The notes under the pieces: model-generated
Seen by the model: only the letters and a program-made list of their open reading frames with translations
What the model was told of the DNA's origin: nothing
The model's database searches: none
Assembly: GCF_000013765.1 (NCBI RefSeq)
Contig: NC_007954.1
Location: 4,030,001 to 4,094,000 of the forward strand
Source of the DNA: Shewanella denitrificans OS217
GTDB taxonomy: Bacteria > Pseudomonadota > Gammaproteobacteria > Enterobacterales > Shewanellaceae
DNA length: 64,000 bases
Direction: 5' to 3'
Translations under genes and position numbers: made by a program
In this document: piece after piece, positions 51,055 to 60,847 of the stretch
How the letters are laid out: every line of letters starts with the position of its first letter
Position numbering within the stretch: position 1 is the stretch's first letter

Positions 51055-52287
51055 TTACTTATTGATAGGCTCGTTAGTGATCTCAATCGTTTGTTTTTTA
51101 ACAATTGGACTGGCACCCATAAAGAATTCATTAATTTTTTCTGCTGATGGATCTTTATCATCCAACTTATCGCTGCTTTTATCTGAGAAAAAAGTATATG
51201 TGGCGTCAGGTTTTTTAGCAGGCTGCTGTTGTGCTGTAGGCTTTAACACGCCTTTTGAGGCTGTTGCAGTAACCTCATTAGCAATGCTATTGGGTGGCGA
51301 CGTAAAAGTTGACTGATTGAATTTATAATTGAACGTCCCGCTGGCTTCAATTTTTTCCACACTGGACTTATCTTGATTTTTATATGACGCTAAAATGCCG
51401 TGCTTACCCAGTGGAATTTCGTGTGAGAGCTTGTTACCTGTGCCGATTTTTACCCCATTAATATACCAATCTGCTGGCACATTACTGATTAAGGTTATCA
51501 TCGCCGACTTTAGGCCTAGCTCTTCATTTAATCTAATGTCCGTTTTATTGTTATAAGAAGGCTTAAACTGCATGGTTGCTTTATATGTCAGCTCGCCCTT
51601 CATATTCATGTTGGCTTCTACTACTTCATAGGACAACAGCACACTTTTTTCGTTTAAAAATGGTGATTCGTTACGAGTACTCGATAAGATGCCACTTTTA
51701 GATTCTTTTAAACAATCTGCAATTGATTGATACTTTGAACATTCAGTAGAACCATTAATGGTCACAGGAAGCGTGCTGTCAGGCTTGGATAAATCGGCAA
51801 GTAAGCGGTTGGTGATATCAGTTTTGAGCTTAAATAAAAGCTGGCTTTTATCGGCGCGCTTTTTATTTACCGCTTCATATTCAGCGAGTATGTCTATTTT
51901 TTCCGCTTTAAGAAGCTCACTGTCATCTTTGATTTTTTTGGTTAATTGATCGACAGCATCTATAGCAGATTCAATTTGTTTATAGGTTTGGCTAAGTGCC
52001 GTTTTAGCTCGAATAATTCTAGGTAACTCGGCAATAAGCTCATCATAACGCTGTTGCTCTAAAGCAATCCCTTTCTTTAGACCTTCTATGTCATAGGCTT
52101 TTTTATTCAGTTGGGAGAATCTGTCGTTGACTGTGATGAGCAAAGTATCAATATTGTATTCTTGTTCGATTGTGTTGAAAGTCTGCTTTTCTAACGCAGT
52201 AATGACTTCGAGTGCCGCAAATGAGTTGCTTGCGTAAAAGCACAGTAAAGCAAGGCTAAGTGAACAGTATTTCACTGATATCTCCAT
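51055..52287 (-). CDS. Secreted coiled-coil protein with PEGA-like domain, unknown function
   Basis: 410 aa from ATG 52287. A signal peptide (MEISVKYCSLSLALLCFYASNSFA) is followed by a long Glu/Lys/Leu heptad-rich region (about 25-165) predicted as coiled coil. Next comes a segment with one Cys pair (ECSKYQSIADC), a beta-rich part and a PEGA-like module (ISNVPADWYINGVKIGTG...IPLGKHGI, about 268-305). The tail is charged and disordered. I do not recognise the family. It should be periplasmic or cell-surface. The strong TTCG terminator follows; the KAP gene lies downstream on the same strand, but a functional link is not shown. Confidence 0.75.
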   Translation of the reverse strand: MEISVKYCSLSLALLCFYASNSFAALEVITALEKQTFNTIEQEYNIDTLLITVNDRFSQLNKKAYDIEGLKKGIALEQQRYDELIAELPRIIRAKTALSQTYKQIESAIDAVDQLTKKIKDDSELLKAEKIDILAEYEAVNKKRADKSQLLFKLKTDITNRLLADLSKPDSTLPVTINGSTECSKYQSIADCLKESKSGILSSTRNESPFLNEKSVLLSYEVVEANMNMKGELTYKATMQFKPSYNNKTDIRLNEELGLKSAMITLISNVPADWYINGVKIGTGNKLSHEIPLGKHGILASYKNQDKSSVEKIEASGTFNYKFNQSTFTSPPNSIANEVTATASKGVLKPTAQQQPAKKPDATYTFFSDKSSDKLDDKDPSAEKINEFFMGASPIVKKQTIEITNEPINK

Positions 52288-52798
52288 CAAATTTATTTAC
52301 ACGCTAGAACTATCGACACTCTGCGATACGCTGAGTGTAACCAGCAAAGAGTAAAACAATCCGTTAATAATTTATGATACTGAAGTTATTTTGGCTTTAC
52401 AAACAGATTGTCATTCATTGCTCACAATAAATTTACAAATTGTGATGCGTCTCGATACCCGATAGCGCAAACTTCGAATCCCCCTTTCGCGACATCTTAA
52501 TGAAATTAAAACTCCTACCCTTCCCCTGAAAAGTTAACCCACTGCACTTTACCAGGCTTAAGGGCTACACTGCAGCACCTTACTTTGCACGCCATGATTC
52601 ACCATTATCTAAGCTCGAATTCAACATTGATGAGCCAATTTCGGTAATTCTCTGCACAAGCGACAGATGTTCGTTTGGGTTAAAATTTACACTTCGTTCA
52701 CAATTACAGCTAGAACTCAAAAAATCGCCTCAAACAACAGTTCAATTGCTATTCAACTATTATTAATGGTAATTCAAGCAACAACAAAAGGATTTGTT
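52288..52798. other. Intergenic region before comM
   Basis: About 510 bp between two divergent genes. An open frame upstream of comM (from 52667) lacks family similarity. I see no terminator, RNA gene or strong repeat. Confidence 0.4.
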
Positions 52799-54319
52799 AT
52801 GGCAATTGCATGTGTCATGACTCGTGCAAGCTGTGGCGTACAAGCCCCTAAAGTCATAGTGGAAGTGCATTTAAGCAATGGCCTGCCGGGCTTTAGCTTA
52901 GTGGGTTTGCCTGAGGCTTCGGTAAAAGAGGCCAAAGAAAGGGTGCGCAGTGCGCTAATTAATGCAGGGTTTGAATTCCCGATGCAGCGCATCACAGTAA
53001 ATTTAGCCCCAGCAGATTTACCTAAGCAAGGGGGGCGCTACGATTTACCCATCGCCATTGGGATCCTTGCCGCCTCCGAGCAAATTCCCAAGAAAGCCAT
53101 TGCGGATGCTGAGTTTGTCGGTGAATTAGCACTAACCGGTCAAGTTCGCCCCTGTGTGGGCCTGCTGCCTGCCATCATAGCCGCGAGGGATGATGGCCAT
53201 CCTATGTTTATGCCGCTGGATAATCGCCATGAAGCCGAATTAGTGGGTTACCAGCAATGCCATTTCGTTGCCGATTTACAGCATCTAGCGGCCTTTATAC
53301 ATGGCCAAGGCCAACTGCCTAAGGTCGATAATCAGACCCAATGGATAACTGAGTCAGCTGTCGACCCCAAACTTTGCCTAAGTGATGTCATCGGCCAATA
53401 TCAGGCCAAACAAGGCTTAGAAATTGCCGCCGCTGGCGGGCATAACCTATTACTTATGGGACCGCCTGGGACGGGAAAGAGTATGTTAGCGAGTCGCATT
53501 ATCCCTCTACTGCCCAACTTGAGCTATCAAGAAGCGATAGAAGTGGCGGCAATACATTCTGTCGCTGGGCTGAACACTCCAAGCCACAATTTTCTGCAGC
53601 GCCCCTTTCGCTCGCCTCATCATACCTGTTCGGCCATCTCTTTGGTGGGTGGCGGCAGTGTGCCTAAGCCTGGGGAGATTTCATTGGCCCACAGGGGTAT
53701 TTTATTTCTCGATGAATTGCCTGAGTTCCCCCGCAGGGTATTAGATTGTCTGCGTGAACCCATGGAAACTGGTGAAGTGGTGATATCAAGGGCGGCAGCC
53801 AAGCTCACCTTTGCCAGCCGCTTTCAATTGATTGCCGCCATGAACCCAAGCCCTTGTGGTAATGTTGATAAAGCCCGCTCGACGCCAGATCAAATTCAGC
53901 GTTACCTTTCGCGGCTATCTGGGCCATTTTTGGATAGGTTCGATCTCACCGTAGATGTGCCTAAACTCCCAAGCGGCGCCTTGAGTCAAGCGAACATACA
54001 AGCCGAAACCAGTATCAGCGTCGCCGCCAGAGTGAGAAAGGCGAGAGAAAAACAACTTGAACGCTCTGGGGTACTCAATAATGAACTTAGTCCAAAAGCA
54101 CTGAAAAAAGTGGCTAATCTTGACCAAGCTAACCTCATTTTTCTTGAGCAAAGCGTGCAACTTTTAGGGCTTTCAGTACGCAGTTTTCATAAAATTCAGC
54201 GGGTGGCTTGCACCATTGCCGATCTGCAAGAAGAAGCTAAGGTCGACAGGGCGCATCTGGCCCAAGCCCTAGGATATCGGGCCATGGACAGGTTAATCGC
54301 TCGTCTTAGACAGCAATAA
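52799..54319 (+). CDS. comM: Mg chelatase-like AAA+ ATPase ComM (YifB)
   Basis: Hexameric helicase that promotes branch migration during natural transformation in Vibrio and relatives. 506 aa from ATG 52799 (AAGGA 7 nt upstream): N-terminal LonC-like domain (VEVHLSNGLPGFSLVGLPE), Walker A LMGPPGTGKSMLASR, Walker B RGILFLDELPEFPRRVLDCL, and MNPSPCGN with the C-terminal Mg_chelatase_C region. The longer frame from 52667 is rejected on homology. Together with the pilus genes it suggests that the organism may be able to take up DNA. Confidence 0.93.
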   Translation: MAIACVMTRASCGVQAPKVIVEVHLSNGLPGFSLVGLPEASVKEAKERVRSALINAGFEFPMQRITVNLAPADLPKQGGRYDLPIAIGILAASEQIPKKAIADAEFVGELALTGQVRPCVGLLPAIIAARDDGHPMFMPLDNRHEAELVGYQQCHFVADLQHLAAFIHGQGQLPKVDNQTQWITESAVDPKLCLSDVIGQYQAKQGLEIAAAGGHNLLLMGPPGTGKSMLASRIIPLLPNLSYQEAIEVAAIHSVAGLNTPSHNFLQRPFRSPHHTCSAISLVGGGSVPKPGEISLAHRGILFLDELPEFPRRVLDCLREPMETGEVVISRAAAKLTFASRFQLIAAMNPSPCGNVDKARSTPDQIQRYLSRLSGPFLDRFDLTVDVPKLPSGALSQANIQAETSISVAARVRKAREKQLERSGVLNNELSPKALKKVANLDQANLIFLEQSVQLLGLSVRSFHKIQRVACTIADLQEEAKVDRAHLAQALGYRAMDRLIARLRQQ

Positions 54320-54395
54320 AAAGGTAATTTATCACACTGTTGATTGAGCCTAAGCCAGAGTGCGGGTAACATAAGCCTCCATTTAAGGAGGCTCA

Positions 54396-55295
54396 ATGTC
54401 GCTGTTTCAGAAAATTAAAGGCTACATAGCCTTCATTTGCTACCTAATTAATACCATTTTTTGGGTGACCCCAATACTTGCCTTTAGCCTAGTGAAGCTC
54501 TTGCCAATAGCGCTAACCAACCGCTTTTGCAGCTATATACTCGATCATTGCGCCACTAATTGGATCAGCGTCAATACTGTGATTGAAGCCTGTTTTCACC
54601 CGGTAAACATTCAATTAACGGGTGACACTCACTTTAGCGAGAAGCAGTGGTACATGGTGATTGCCAATCATCAATCTTGGGTCGATATCTTAATTTTACA
54701 GCGGGTCTTTAATCGTAAAATTCCTTTTCTAAAATTCTTCTTAAAGCAGGAATTGATCTATGTGCCGCTGTTAGGTTTAGCCTGGTGGGCGCTGGATTTC
54801 CCCTTTATGCGCCGTTACACCACGGCTCAATTGAAGAAAAACCCAAAACTTAGGGGCAAAGACATAGAGATCACCCGCAAGGCGTGCGAGAAATTTAAGA
54901 CTAAGCCTGTGAGTGTGATGAACTTTGTCGAAGGCACACGTTTTAACAGCACCAAACATGCCAAACAAGATTCACCGTTTCAGCATCTGCTTAAACCCAA
55001 AGCAGGTGGCATGGCATTTGCGTTATCCGCCATGGGCGATCACATACATACTTTAGTCAACGTCACTATTTACTACCCTAACAAGGTCCCCAGCTATTGG
55101 CAGTATATCTGTGGCGAGCTAGACGAAGTGAAAGTACATGTGGAAATCAGCCCTATTCCTGAGCAGCTTAAGGGCGATTATATGACTGACAGAGAGTTTA
55201 AGATTGCCTTCCAAGAAAAACTCAACCAAATCTGGCAAGACAAAGATCGCGTCATTACCCACTTGGCTAGCACAAGCCAACATCCAGAGGCATAA
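54396..55295 (+). CDS. PlsC-type acyltransferase (YihG-like), first copy
   Basis: 299-aa membrane-associated acyltransferase. A hydrophobic N terminus precedes the catalytic HxxxxD in ANHQSWVDILI and the second motif FVEGTRF; GGMAFALSAMG follows. It should acylate lysophosphatidate at the sn-2 position, like E. coli YihG/PlsC. AAGGAGGC precedes the ATG. It is followed after 5 bp by a paralogue, so the pair arose by tandem duplication. Confidence 0.9.
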   Translation: MSLFQKIKGYIAFICYLINTIFWVTPILAFSLVKLLPIALTNRFCSYILDHCATNWISVNTVIEACFHPVNIQLTGDTHFSEKQWYMVIANHQSWVDILILQRVFNRKIPFLKFFLKQELIYVPLLGLAWWALDFPFMRRYTTAQLKKNPKLRGKDIEITRKACEKFKTKPVSVMNFVEGTRFNSTKHAKQDSPFQHLLKPKAGGMAFALSAMGDHIHTLVNVTIYYPNKVPSYWQYICGELDEVKVHVEISPIPEQLKGDYMTDREFKIAFQEKLNQIWQDKDRVITHLASTSQHPEA

Positions 55296-55300
55296 GCTCT

Positions 55301-56242
55301 ATGTTGTCGTTTTTACCTGGGCCAATATTATTCTTATTGAGCGGTAGCTTATTTGTATTGAGCACGTTTCTATGGGGCGGATTGATTAGCATAGGCGGCA
55401 TAATAAAGCTGTTTATCCCGACAGTTAAAGGCCGGATTGCGATCACTCATGTGATGAACCACTTTATGTGGTGCTGGGCCCTCTTTAATGGGGTGATTAT
55501 TAATTTAATCGCTAAGATTGACTGGGACGTAAAAGGGTTAGAGCAACTGGATAACAAAAACTGGTACTTGTTAATCAGTAATCATATCAGTGGGCTAGAT
55601 ATCGCCGCACAAAGCTATTTGTTGCGCAACAACATCCCCATGCTAAAGTTCTTCTTAAAAAAAGAACTGCTTTATGTGCCCATCTTAGGTTTAGGTTGTT
55701 GGGCCTTAGATATGCCATTTATGGACCGTACTAGCCCTGCCAAAGTAAAGAAAAACCCTAAGCTTAAAGGCAAGGATTTACGCACCACACGTCAATCCTG
55801 CGAAAAATTCAAACATATGCCCACCTCTATCATCAATTATGTTGAAGGTAGCCGTTTTACCCGTGAGAAACATCAGAGACAGGCATCGCCCTATCGCTAT
55901 TTGCTTAAACCCAAAGCTGGCGGCATAGCCTTCACCCTTTCAGCCATGGGGGAGCAGTTTACACAAGTGTTAAACCTCACTTTAGTTTATCCAGATGCGC
56001 CAGAAGACACCTTAAAAGCCATGATGCTAGGCAAGATCAGTAAAATAACCATGCGAGTGGAGTGTTTAGATGTGCCACAAGTAGATGCTGAACTATACTT
56101 CTCAAATCCAGAGTACAGGGCCCAGTTTCAGCGTTGGCTCAATCAAGTGTGGCAGGAAAAAGATCAACTAATCCATGAGCTAATACAAGAAGATAAAAAT
56201 AAAATCAGTAAGCTGGCTCAGTCGAGCATAAATAGAGGTTAG
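55301..56242 (+). CDS. PlsC-type acyltransferase, second copy
   Basis: 313-aa paralogue of the preceding gene. The HxxxxD motif is SNHISGLDIAA, with Gly-Leu where the first copy has Trp-Val, and the second motif is YVEGSRFT. Long stretches are shared (FFLK.EL.YVP.LGL..WALD.PFM, LKPKAGG.AF.LSAMG). A predicted N-terminal membrane segment lies at about residues 5-40. The changed active-site surroundings suggest different acyl specificity. Confidence 0.9.
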   Translation: MLSFLPGPILFLLSGSLFVLSTFLWGGLISIGGIIKLFIPTVKGRIAITHVMNHFMWCWALFNGVIINLIAKIDWDVKGLEQLDNKNWYLLISNHISGLDIAAQSYLLRNNIPMLKFFLKKELLYVPILGLGCWALDMPFMDRTSPAKVKKNPKLKGKDLRTTRQSCEKFKHMPTSIINYVEGSRFTREKHQRQASPYRYLLKPKAGGIAFTLSAMGEQFTQVLNLTLVYPDAPEDTLKAMMLGKISKITMRVECLDVPQVDAELYFSNPEYRAQFQRWLNQVWQEKDQLIHELIQEDKNKISKLAQSSINRG

Positions 56243-56278
56243 CGTTTTGTACTCACAAGTAAATTCAAATACAATACC

Positions 56279-59200
56279 GTGCAGTATAAAGTGTACTCAA
56301 CTAAACGACTTCATTCATTTTATAGGTGTCTATTGAATTTACGAGTTACCTTTACTGCCACTCATCCGCTCATTTTGGCCCTTGTATTGATACAAGGGCT
56401 GGTAATTTTCTTACTGTCTTTTCCAGTGTTGGCCCAATCTGACACTGAGCTCAATTATGAAGTTAAGTTTGAACATTTTACCGACAAATATGATTTAAAT
56501 CAGCACTCTGTTACCCGCTTATTTAGGGATAAGGCTGGCATGTTATGGGTTGGTACTCAAGATGGCCTGCACAGCTATAACGGCATAGAGTTTGAGCTAT
56601 TTATCAAACAAAACAATAAATCCAATAGCATTTCAGGTAACTTTATTACCGACATTATTCAAGAACCTAACGGCGGATTATGGGTCGCGACCTTAAATAA
56701 TGGCTTGAATCGGCTCGACCTTAACAGTAGAAAATTCACCCGTTTTGACAAGAGCCACGGCCTTAATGATCTCAGGGTAACGAACCTGAGTATTATAGGT
56801 GAAACCCTCTGGATTGGCACCCGCACTGGGCTGTTTTTACTCTCACTAAACACTCACGACATCACTCGAGTGACCTTAGGGCAAAATAGTGCGCCTCATA
56901 TCACTAGCTTGACCAATATAGATGATAAATACGTTATTGTTGGCACTGAAAAACGTGGCACCTTTGCCATTGATAACAACAGCATCATCAGATTAGATTT
57001 ACCATCAGAGCAAACCTTATACCGAGCGCATGCCAGCTCCATCTATTCGGTGTGGATGGCTATAGACAATCAAATATGGCGTTATAACTTAGCCACCCAA
57101 GAAAAAGAATTTATCTGGGAAAGAAAAGACCAACAAGGCAAAGCCGCGCATATCACAGACTTTGTTGTTAGCCCGGCAGAACAAATTTGGGCTATTGGTC
57201 CCAACTCTGGCCTAATCGAACTCAATATACAGCAATCACACTGGCAGAGCCGAGTGCATAAGCACCAGCCCCGTAAACTGCATAGCCTAACAGAAAACAC
57301 GATACAGTCATTATTGCTTGATGATGACGGCACCCTTTGGTTGGGTACTGGCTATTCAGGCATAGATAAACTCAATATCAATCAGCATTATTTTAACCAC
57401 CTCTATGATTATCATTCCAGCCAGCCGAGGGTCGCGAATATGATCCGTGCCCTATTCAGGGACGCTGAGGGTACTTTCTGGATTGGGACTGAAGGGGCTG
57501 GGGTTAAATCCATCAAGCAAGGTCAACAACGCTATCACAATCAGTTGTTTGCCGATGCGTTAGGCCTCAAGATTGAGCACTTGAATCTAACAGTTTATGA
57601 AATAATACAAGATAAGCAAGGCCAACTTTGGTTTGCTACTAACTACGGCTTGGCTAAATTGCACCTGGGAAAACTCAGCTTCATTCCTTTAGATCAAACG
57701 CTCGCCGACCAACAGATTAAATTACAGAGTATCACCTTAGATAATAAAGGTACCTTGTGGGCTGTCAGCGCCGAAAACCTGTTCTCACTACAAGACGGTA
57801 AGCTCAAAATACATGAGTTAGCACCTCAAGGTAACATAAACTTTGAAGAGAGCAATTTTAGAAAAGTCTTCTACCATAACGACATTTTATGGTTAGGCAG
57901 TTTGACAGGACTAATTAGACTTAATCTCAAAAATCATCAAATTACTCATTACCAAGCCCAACCGAATAAAGCCAATAGTCTTAGCGATAATAAGGTGCGT
58001 GATTTTCTAGTCACTCGTGACGGCGACCTTTGGATCTCTACCCATGGCGGTGCCAATAAGGTGATCTTGGATCTTAATGGCGATATTTCCTTTGAATCGA
58101 TAAAAGCCAACTCAGATCTAGTCAACCGTACCACCTATGCCATGTTAGAAGATGAACAAGCTAACTTATGGTTAAGCACGAACTCAGGTATTGCCCGCTA
58201 CAATCCAAGTAAACAGGTATTAACTGCCTTCAATGAATATGAGGGGCTGCAATCATCAGAATTCAATGGCGCAGTCAAATGGAAAGACACAGATGGCACC
58301 TTATGGTTTGGTGGTATTAACGGCATCAACTTGTTCAATCCAAGTCAAATTCCAGCCCAAAGGCCGGCAATAAAACTCGCATTAACTGGCTATGTGCTAG
58401 GCGATAAACACTATCGACTACTGGATCTAAACCAGCCACCAACAATTCAACTGCCATTTGACAAACAACTAGTTAGCTTCGAAGTATCGGCGCTTAATTT
58501 CAATTACCCTGAGCTAAATCGATTCAGTTACTTCCTTGTTGGAGTCGATAACCAGTGGCGTGAGCGTAGCAGTAAGAACGAGATAACCTACACCAATTTA
58601 GCACCGGGTAAATACGAACTATTAGTACGCCACGCCCTAGAGCATAATGACTACAGCCAAAGTAGACTAAGTGTTTCTGTAGAGGTGATTCCGCCGATTT
58701 ATCGCACCACTCTAGCCTATATTATCTATATTTTACTGGGGTGTATTTTCATCTTACAAGCAATACATTCTCGTCAAAAAAAGCAACAAAAACAAAACGA
58801 ATTTGAGACCAGCATTAAGGCTTCTGAAGAGCGACTCAAATTAGCCTTATGGGCCTCAGGCGATGGCATGTGGGATTGGAATATTCCAGACAATCAAGTG
58901 TTTCGCACCAATATGAGTAACCCTCAAAGTCTTAGCCGCAGCAAAAGCACGCTAATCAACAGCATCCATCCCGAAGATAGACCTAAAGTGCAACTGCTAC
59001 TTAATGAGCACATTGCAGGTAATAGTGAGTTCTACGAGGCCGAATACCGTATTCGAGATGAAGTGGGCAGTTGGATCTGGTTACTGGACAGGGGTAAAGT
59101 GGTCGAGAAAGATACCAATGGCGCCCCTATACGCATGGCGGGCACTCATAAAGACATCACCAGCCGTAAAGTCATTGAAAATGAGCTAAAACTGTCCTCT

Positions 59201-60841
59201 CAGGTGCTTTACAGCATGAATGAAGCTGTGGTGGTGGGTGAACTGGATTATCGTGTCCGCTCAGTCAACCCTGCATTTACTCGCATCACAGGATTTGAGC
59301 CTGATGAAGTCACAAATAAGCACTTTTTATTCTTAGCAATTTCCTCCCAAGGACGAGATTTCTATAATCAAGTGGAAACCCAGCTATTAAAGCATAAGCA
59401 TTGGGCGGGTGAATTGAAAATTCGCACTCGTGACAAGAAAGGCATTCTCGCCTGGCTTGAAATCAACCAAGTGATAGACAATAAAGGTGAGACGAGCCAT
59501 TTCGTGGCGGTATTTACCGATATTACCGCCCGTAAGAAAGCCGAAGAAGACCTACGTATCTTAGCAAATTTCGATCCACTCACTCATCTGCCTAACCGTA
59601 CCTTGTTCCAAGACAGGCTAGATCAAGCCATTACTAAGGCTCACAGAAACCAAAATATTGTCGCCCTCTTCTTCCTCGACTTGGATAGATTTAAACATAT
59701 CAACGATTCCATGGGTCACCATATCGGCGACTTATTGCTTAAAGCCGTCGCCCATAGGTTGCAGAGAGCTGTTCGCGAGGGTGATACCGTGGCTCGCCTT
59801 GGTGGTGATGAATTTACCATTATTCTAGAAGGGGTAACTAAGCTGAATGCCGTCACTTTAGTGGCTGAGAAAATCCTTAATGCTTTCCAGAAGCCGTTTT
59901 TACTCGATGATAAAAACCTGACAATCTCGCCTTCCATAGGGATAAGCTTGTATCCCGATGATGCCAATGACGTCAGTTCGCTAATTAAGTATGCCGATAC
60001 CGCCATGTATCACGCTAAATCCGTTGGCCGTAACAATTTCCAGTTCTATACCGATCAATTAAATCAATATGCGACTCGTCATGTGCAGCTGGAAGCCGGT
60101 TTAAAACTTGCCATTCAAGAAAACGAATTATCTTTGGTGTATCAGCCTAAGTACGATATTTTCACCAAGAAGATTGTTGGCTTTGAAGCTCTACTAAGAT
60201 GGAACAACCCAAGTTTAGGCTTTATTTCACCCGCTGAATTTATCCCCCTAGCGGAAGAAACTGGCTTTATTAACCAGATTGGCCATTGGGCCATTAATCA
60301 AGCCTGTAACCAACTGGCTCAATGGCATGAACTAGGCTTTAGAGACGTTTCCATCGCGGTGAATTTATCCGCTCGGCAACTTAAAGCAGACATCATTTCG
60401 ACCATAGAAGTGGCGCTGGCAGTCTCTGGTCTGCCAGCCAGTGCCTTAGAGCTCGAGCTCACAGAATCTATGATCATGGGCAACCCACAAGATTCTGTCG
60501 CTATTTTGTCCCAGCTTAAGAGCTTAGGCTTAACCATAGCCATAGATGACTTCGGCACTGGCTATTCGAGCTTAAGCTATTTGAAACGCTTCCCCATAGA
60601 CACCTTAAAAATTGACCGTGAGTTTGTTCGTGATATCACAGAAGATCCCGACGATGCCGCTATCACCAGTGCCATCATAGCCTTGGCCCATAGCCTAGAT
60701 CTCAACGTGATCGCTGAAGGGGTTGAAACTCCGGAACAGCTGGACTTTTTATTGAATGAAGGCTGCGATCAAGTACAAGGCTTCTTACTCAGTAAGCCTT
60801 TGTCAGCGAAAGATGCACTCGCCTTATTGAAAAAAAGCTAA
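56279..60841 (+). CDS. Giant propeller-Y_Y_Y-PAS-PAS-GGDEF-EAL signalling protein
   Basis: About 1500 aa. Order: signal/anchor helix (LILALVLIQGLVIFLLSFPVLAQ), periplasmic Reg_prop beta-propeller (many GxLWxGT repeats, about 60-680), Y_Y_Y domain (about 690-800), membrane helix (AYIIYILLGCIFILQAI, about 815-835), PAS_3/PAC (about 855-965), a second PAS (SMNEAVVVGELDYRVRSVNPAF), then GGDEF with intact RLGGDEFTII and RxxD inhibitory site (REGD), and EAL with GFEALLRWNNP, ELTESMIMG and DDFGTGYSSL. Both enzymatic sites look functional. The start is uncertain: GTG 56279 has no ribosome site; TTG 56333 follows AGGTG and gives a better signal peptide. Confidence 0.9.
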   Translation: MQYKVYSTKRLHSFYRCLLNLRVTFTATHPLILALVLIQGLVIFLLSFPVLAQSDTELNYEVKFEHFTDKYDLNQHSVTRLFRDKAGMLWVGTQDGLHSYNGIEFELFIKQNNKSNSISGNFITDIIQEPNGGLWVATLNNGLNRLDLNSRKFTRFDKSHGLNDLRVTNLSIIGETLWIGTRTGLFLLSLNTHDITRVTLGQNSAPHITSLTNIDDKYVIVGTEKRGTFAIDNNSIIRLDLPSEQTLYRAHASSIYSVWMAIDNQIWRYNLATQEKEFIWERKDQQGKAAHITDFVVSPAEQIWAIGPNSGLIELNIQQSHWQSRVHKHQPRKLHSLTENTIQSLLLDDDGTLWLGTGYSGIDKLNINQHYFNHLYDYHSSQPRVANMIRALFRDAEGTFWIGTEGAGVKSIKQGQQRYHNQLFADALGLKIEHLNLTVYEIIQDKQGQLWFATNYGLAKLHLGKLSFIPLDQTLADQQIKLQSITLDNKGTLWAVSAENLFSLQDGKLKIHELAPQGNINFEESNFRKVFYHNDILWLGSLTGLIRLNLKNHQITHYQAQPNKANSLSDNKVRDFLVTRDGDLWISTHGGANKVILDLNGDISFESIKANSDLVNRTTYAMLEDEQANLWLSTNSGIARYNPSKQVLTAFNEYEGLQSSEFNGAVKWKDTDGTLWFGGINGINLFNPSQIPAQRPAIKLALTGYVLGDKHYRLLDLNQPPTIQLPFDKQLVSFEVSALNFNYPELNRFSYFLVGVDNQWRERSSKNEITYTNLAPGKYELLVRHALEHNDYSQSRLSVSVEVIPPIYRTTLAYIIYILLGCIFILQAIHSRQKKQQKQNEFETSIKASEERLKLALWASGDGMWDWNIPDNQVFRTNMSNPQSLSRSKSTLINSIHPEDRPKVQLLLNEHIAGNSEFYEAEYRIRDEVGSWIWLLDRGKVVEKDTNGAPIRMAGTHKDITSRKVIENELKLSSQVLYSMNEAVVVGELDYRVRSVNPAFTRITGFEPDEVTNKHFLFLAISSQGRDFYNQVETQLLKHKHWAGELKIRTRDKKGILAWLEINQVIDNKGETSHFVAVFTDITARKKAEEDLRILANFDPLTHLPNRTLFQDRLDQAITKAHRNQNIVALFFLDLDRFKHINDSMGHHIGDLLLKAVAHRLQRAVREGDTVARLGGDEFTIILEGVTKLNAVTLVAEKILNAFQKPFLLDDKNLTISPSIGISLYPDDANDVSSLIKYADTAMYHAKSVGRNNFQFYTDQLNQYATRHVQLEAGLKLAIQENELSLVYQPKYDIFTKKIVGFEALLRWNNPSLGFISPAEFIPLAEETGFINQIGHWAINQACNQLAQWHELGFRDVSIAVNLSARQLKADIISTIEVALAVSGLPASALELELTESMIMGNPQDSVAILSQLKSLGLTIAIDDFGTGYSSLSYLKRFPIDTLKIDREFVRDITEDPDDAAITSAIIALAHSLDLNVIAEGVETPEQLDFLLNEGCDQVQGFLLSKPLSAKDALALLKKS

Positions 60842-60847
60842 CCAGTT

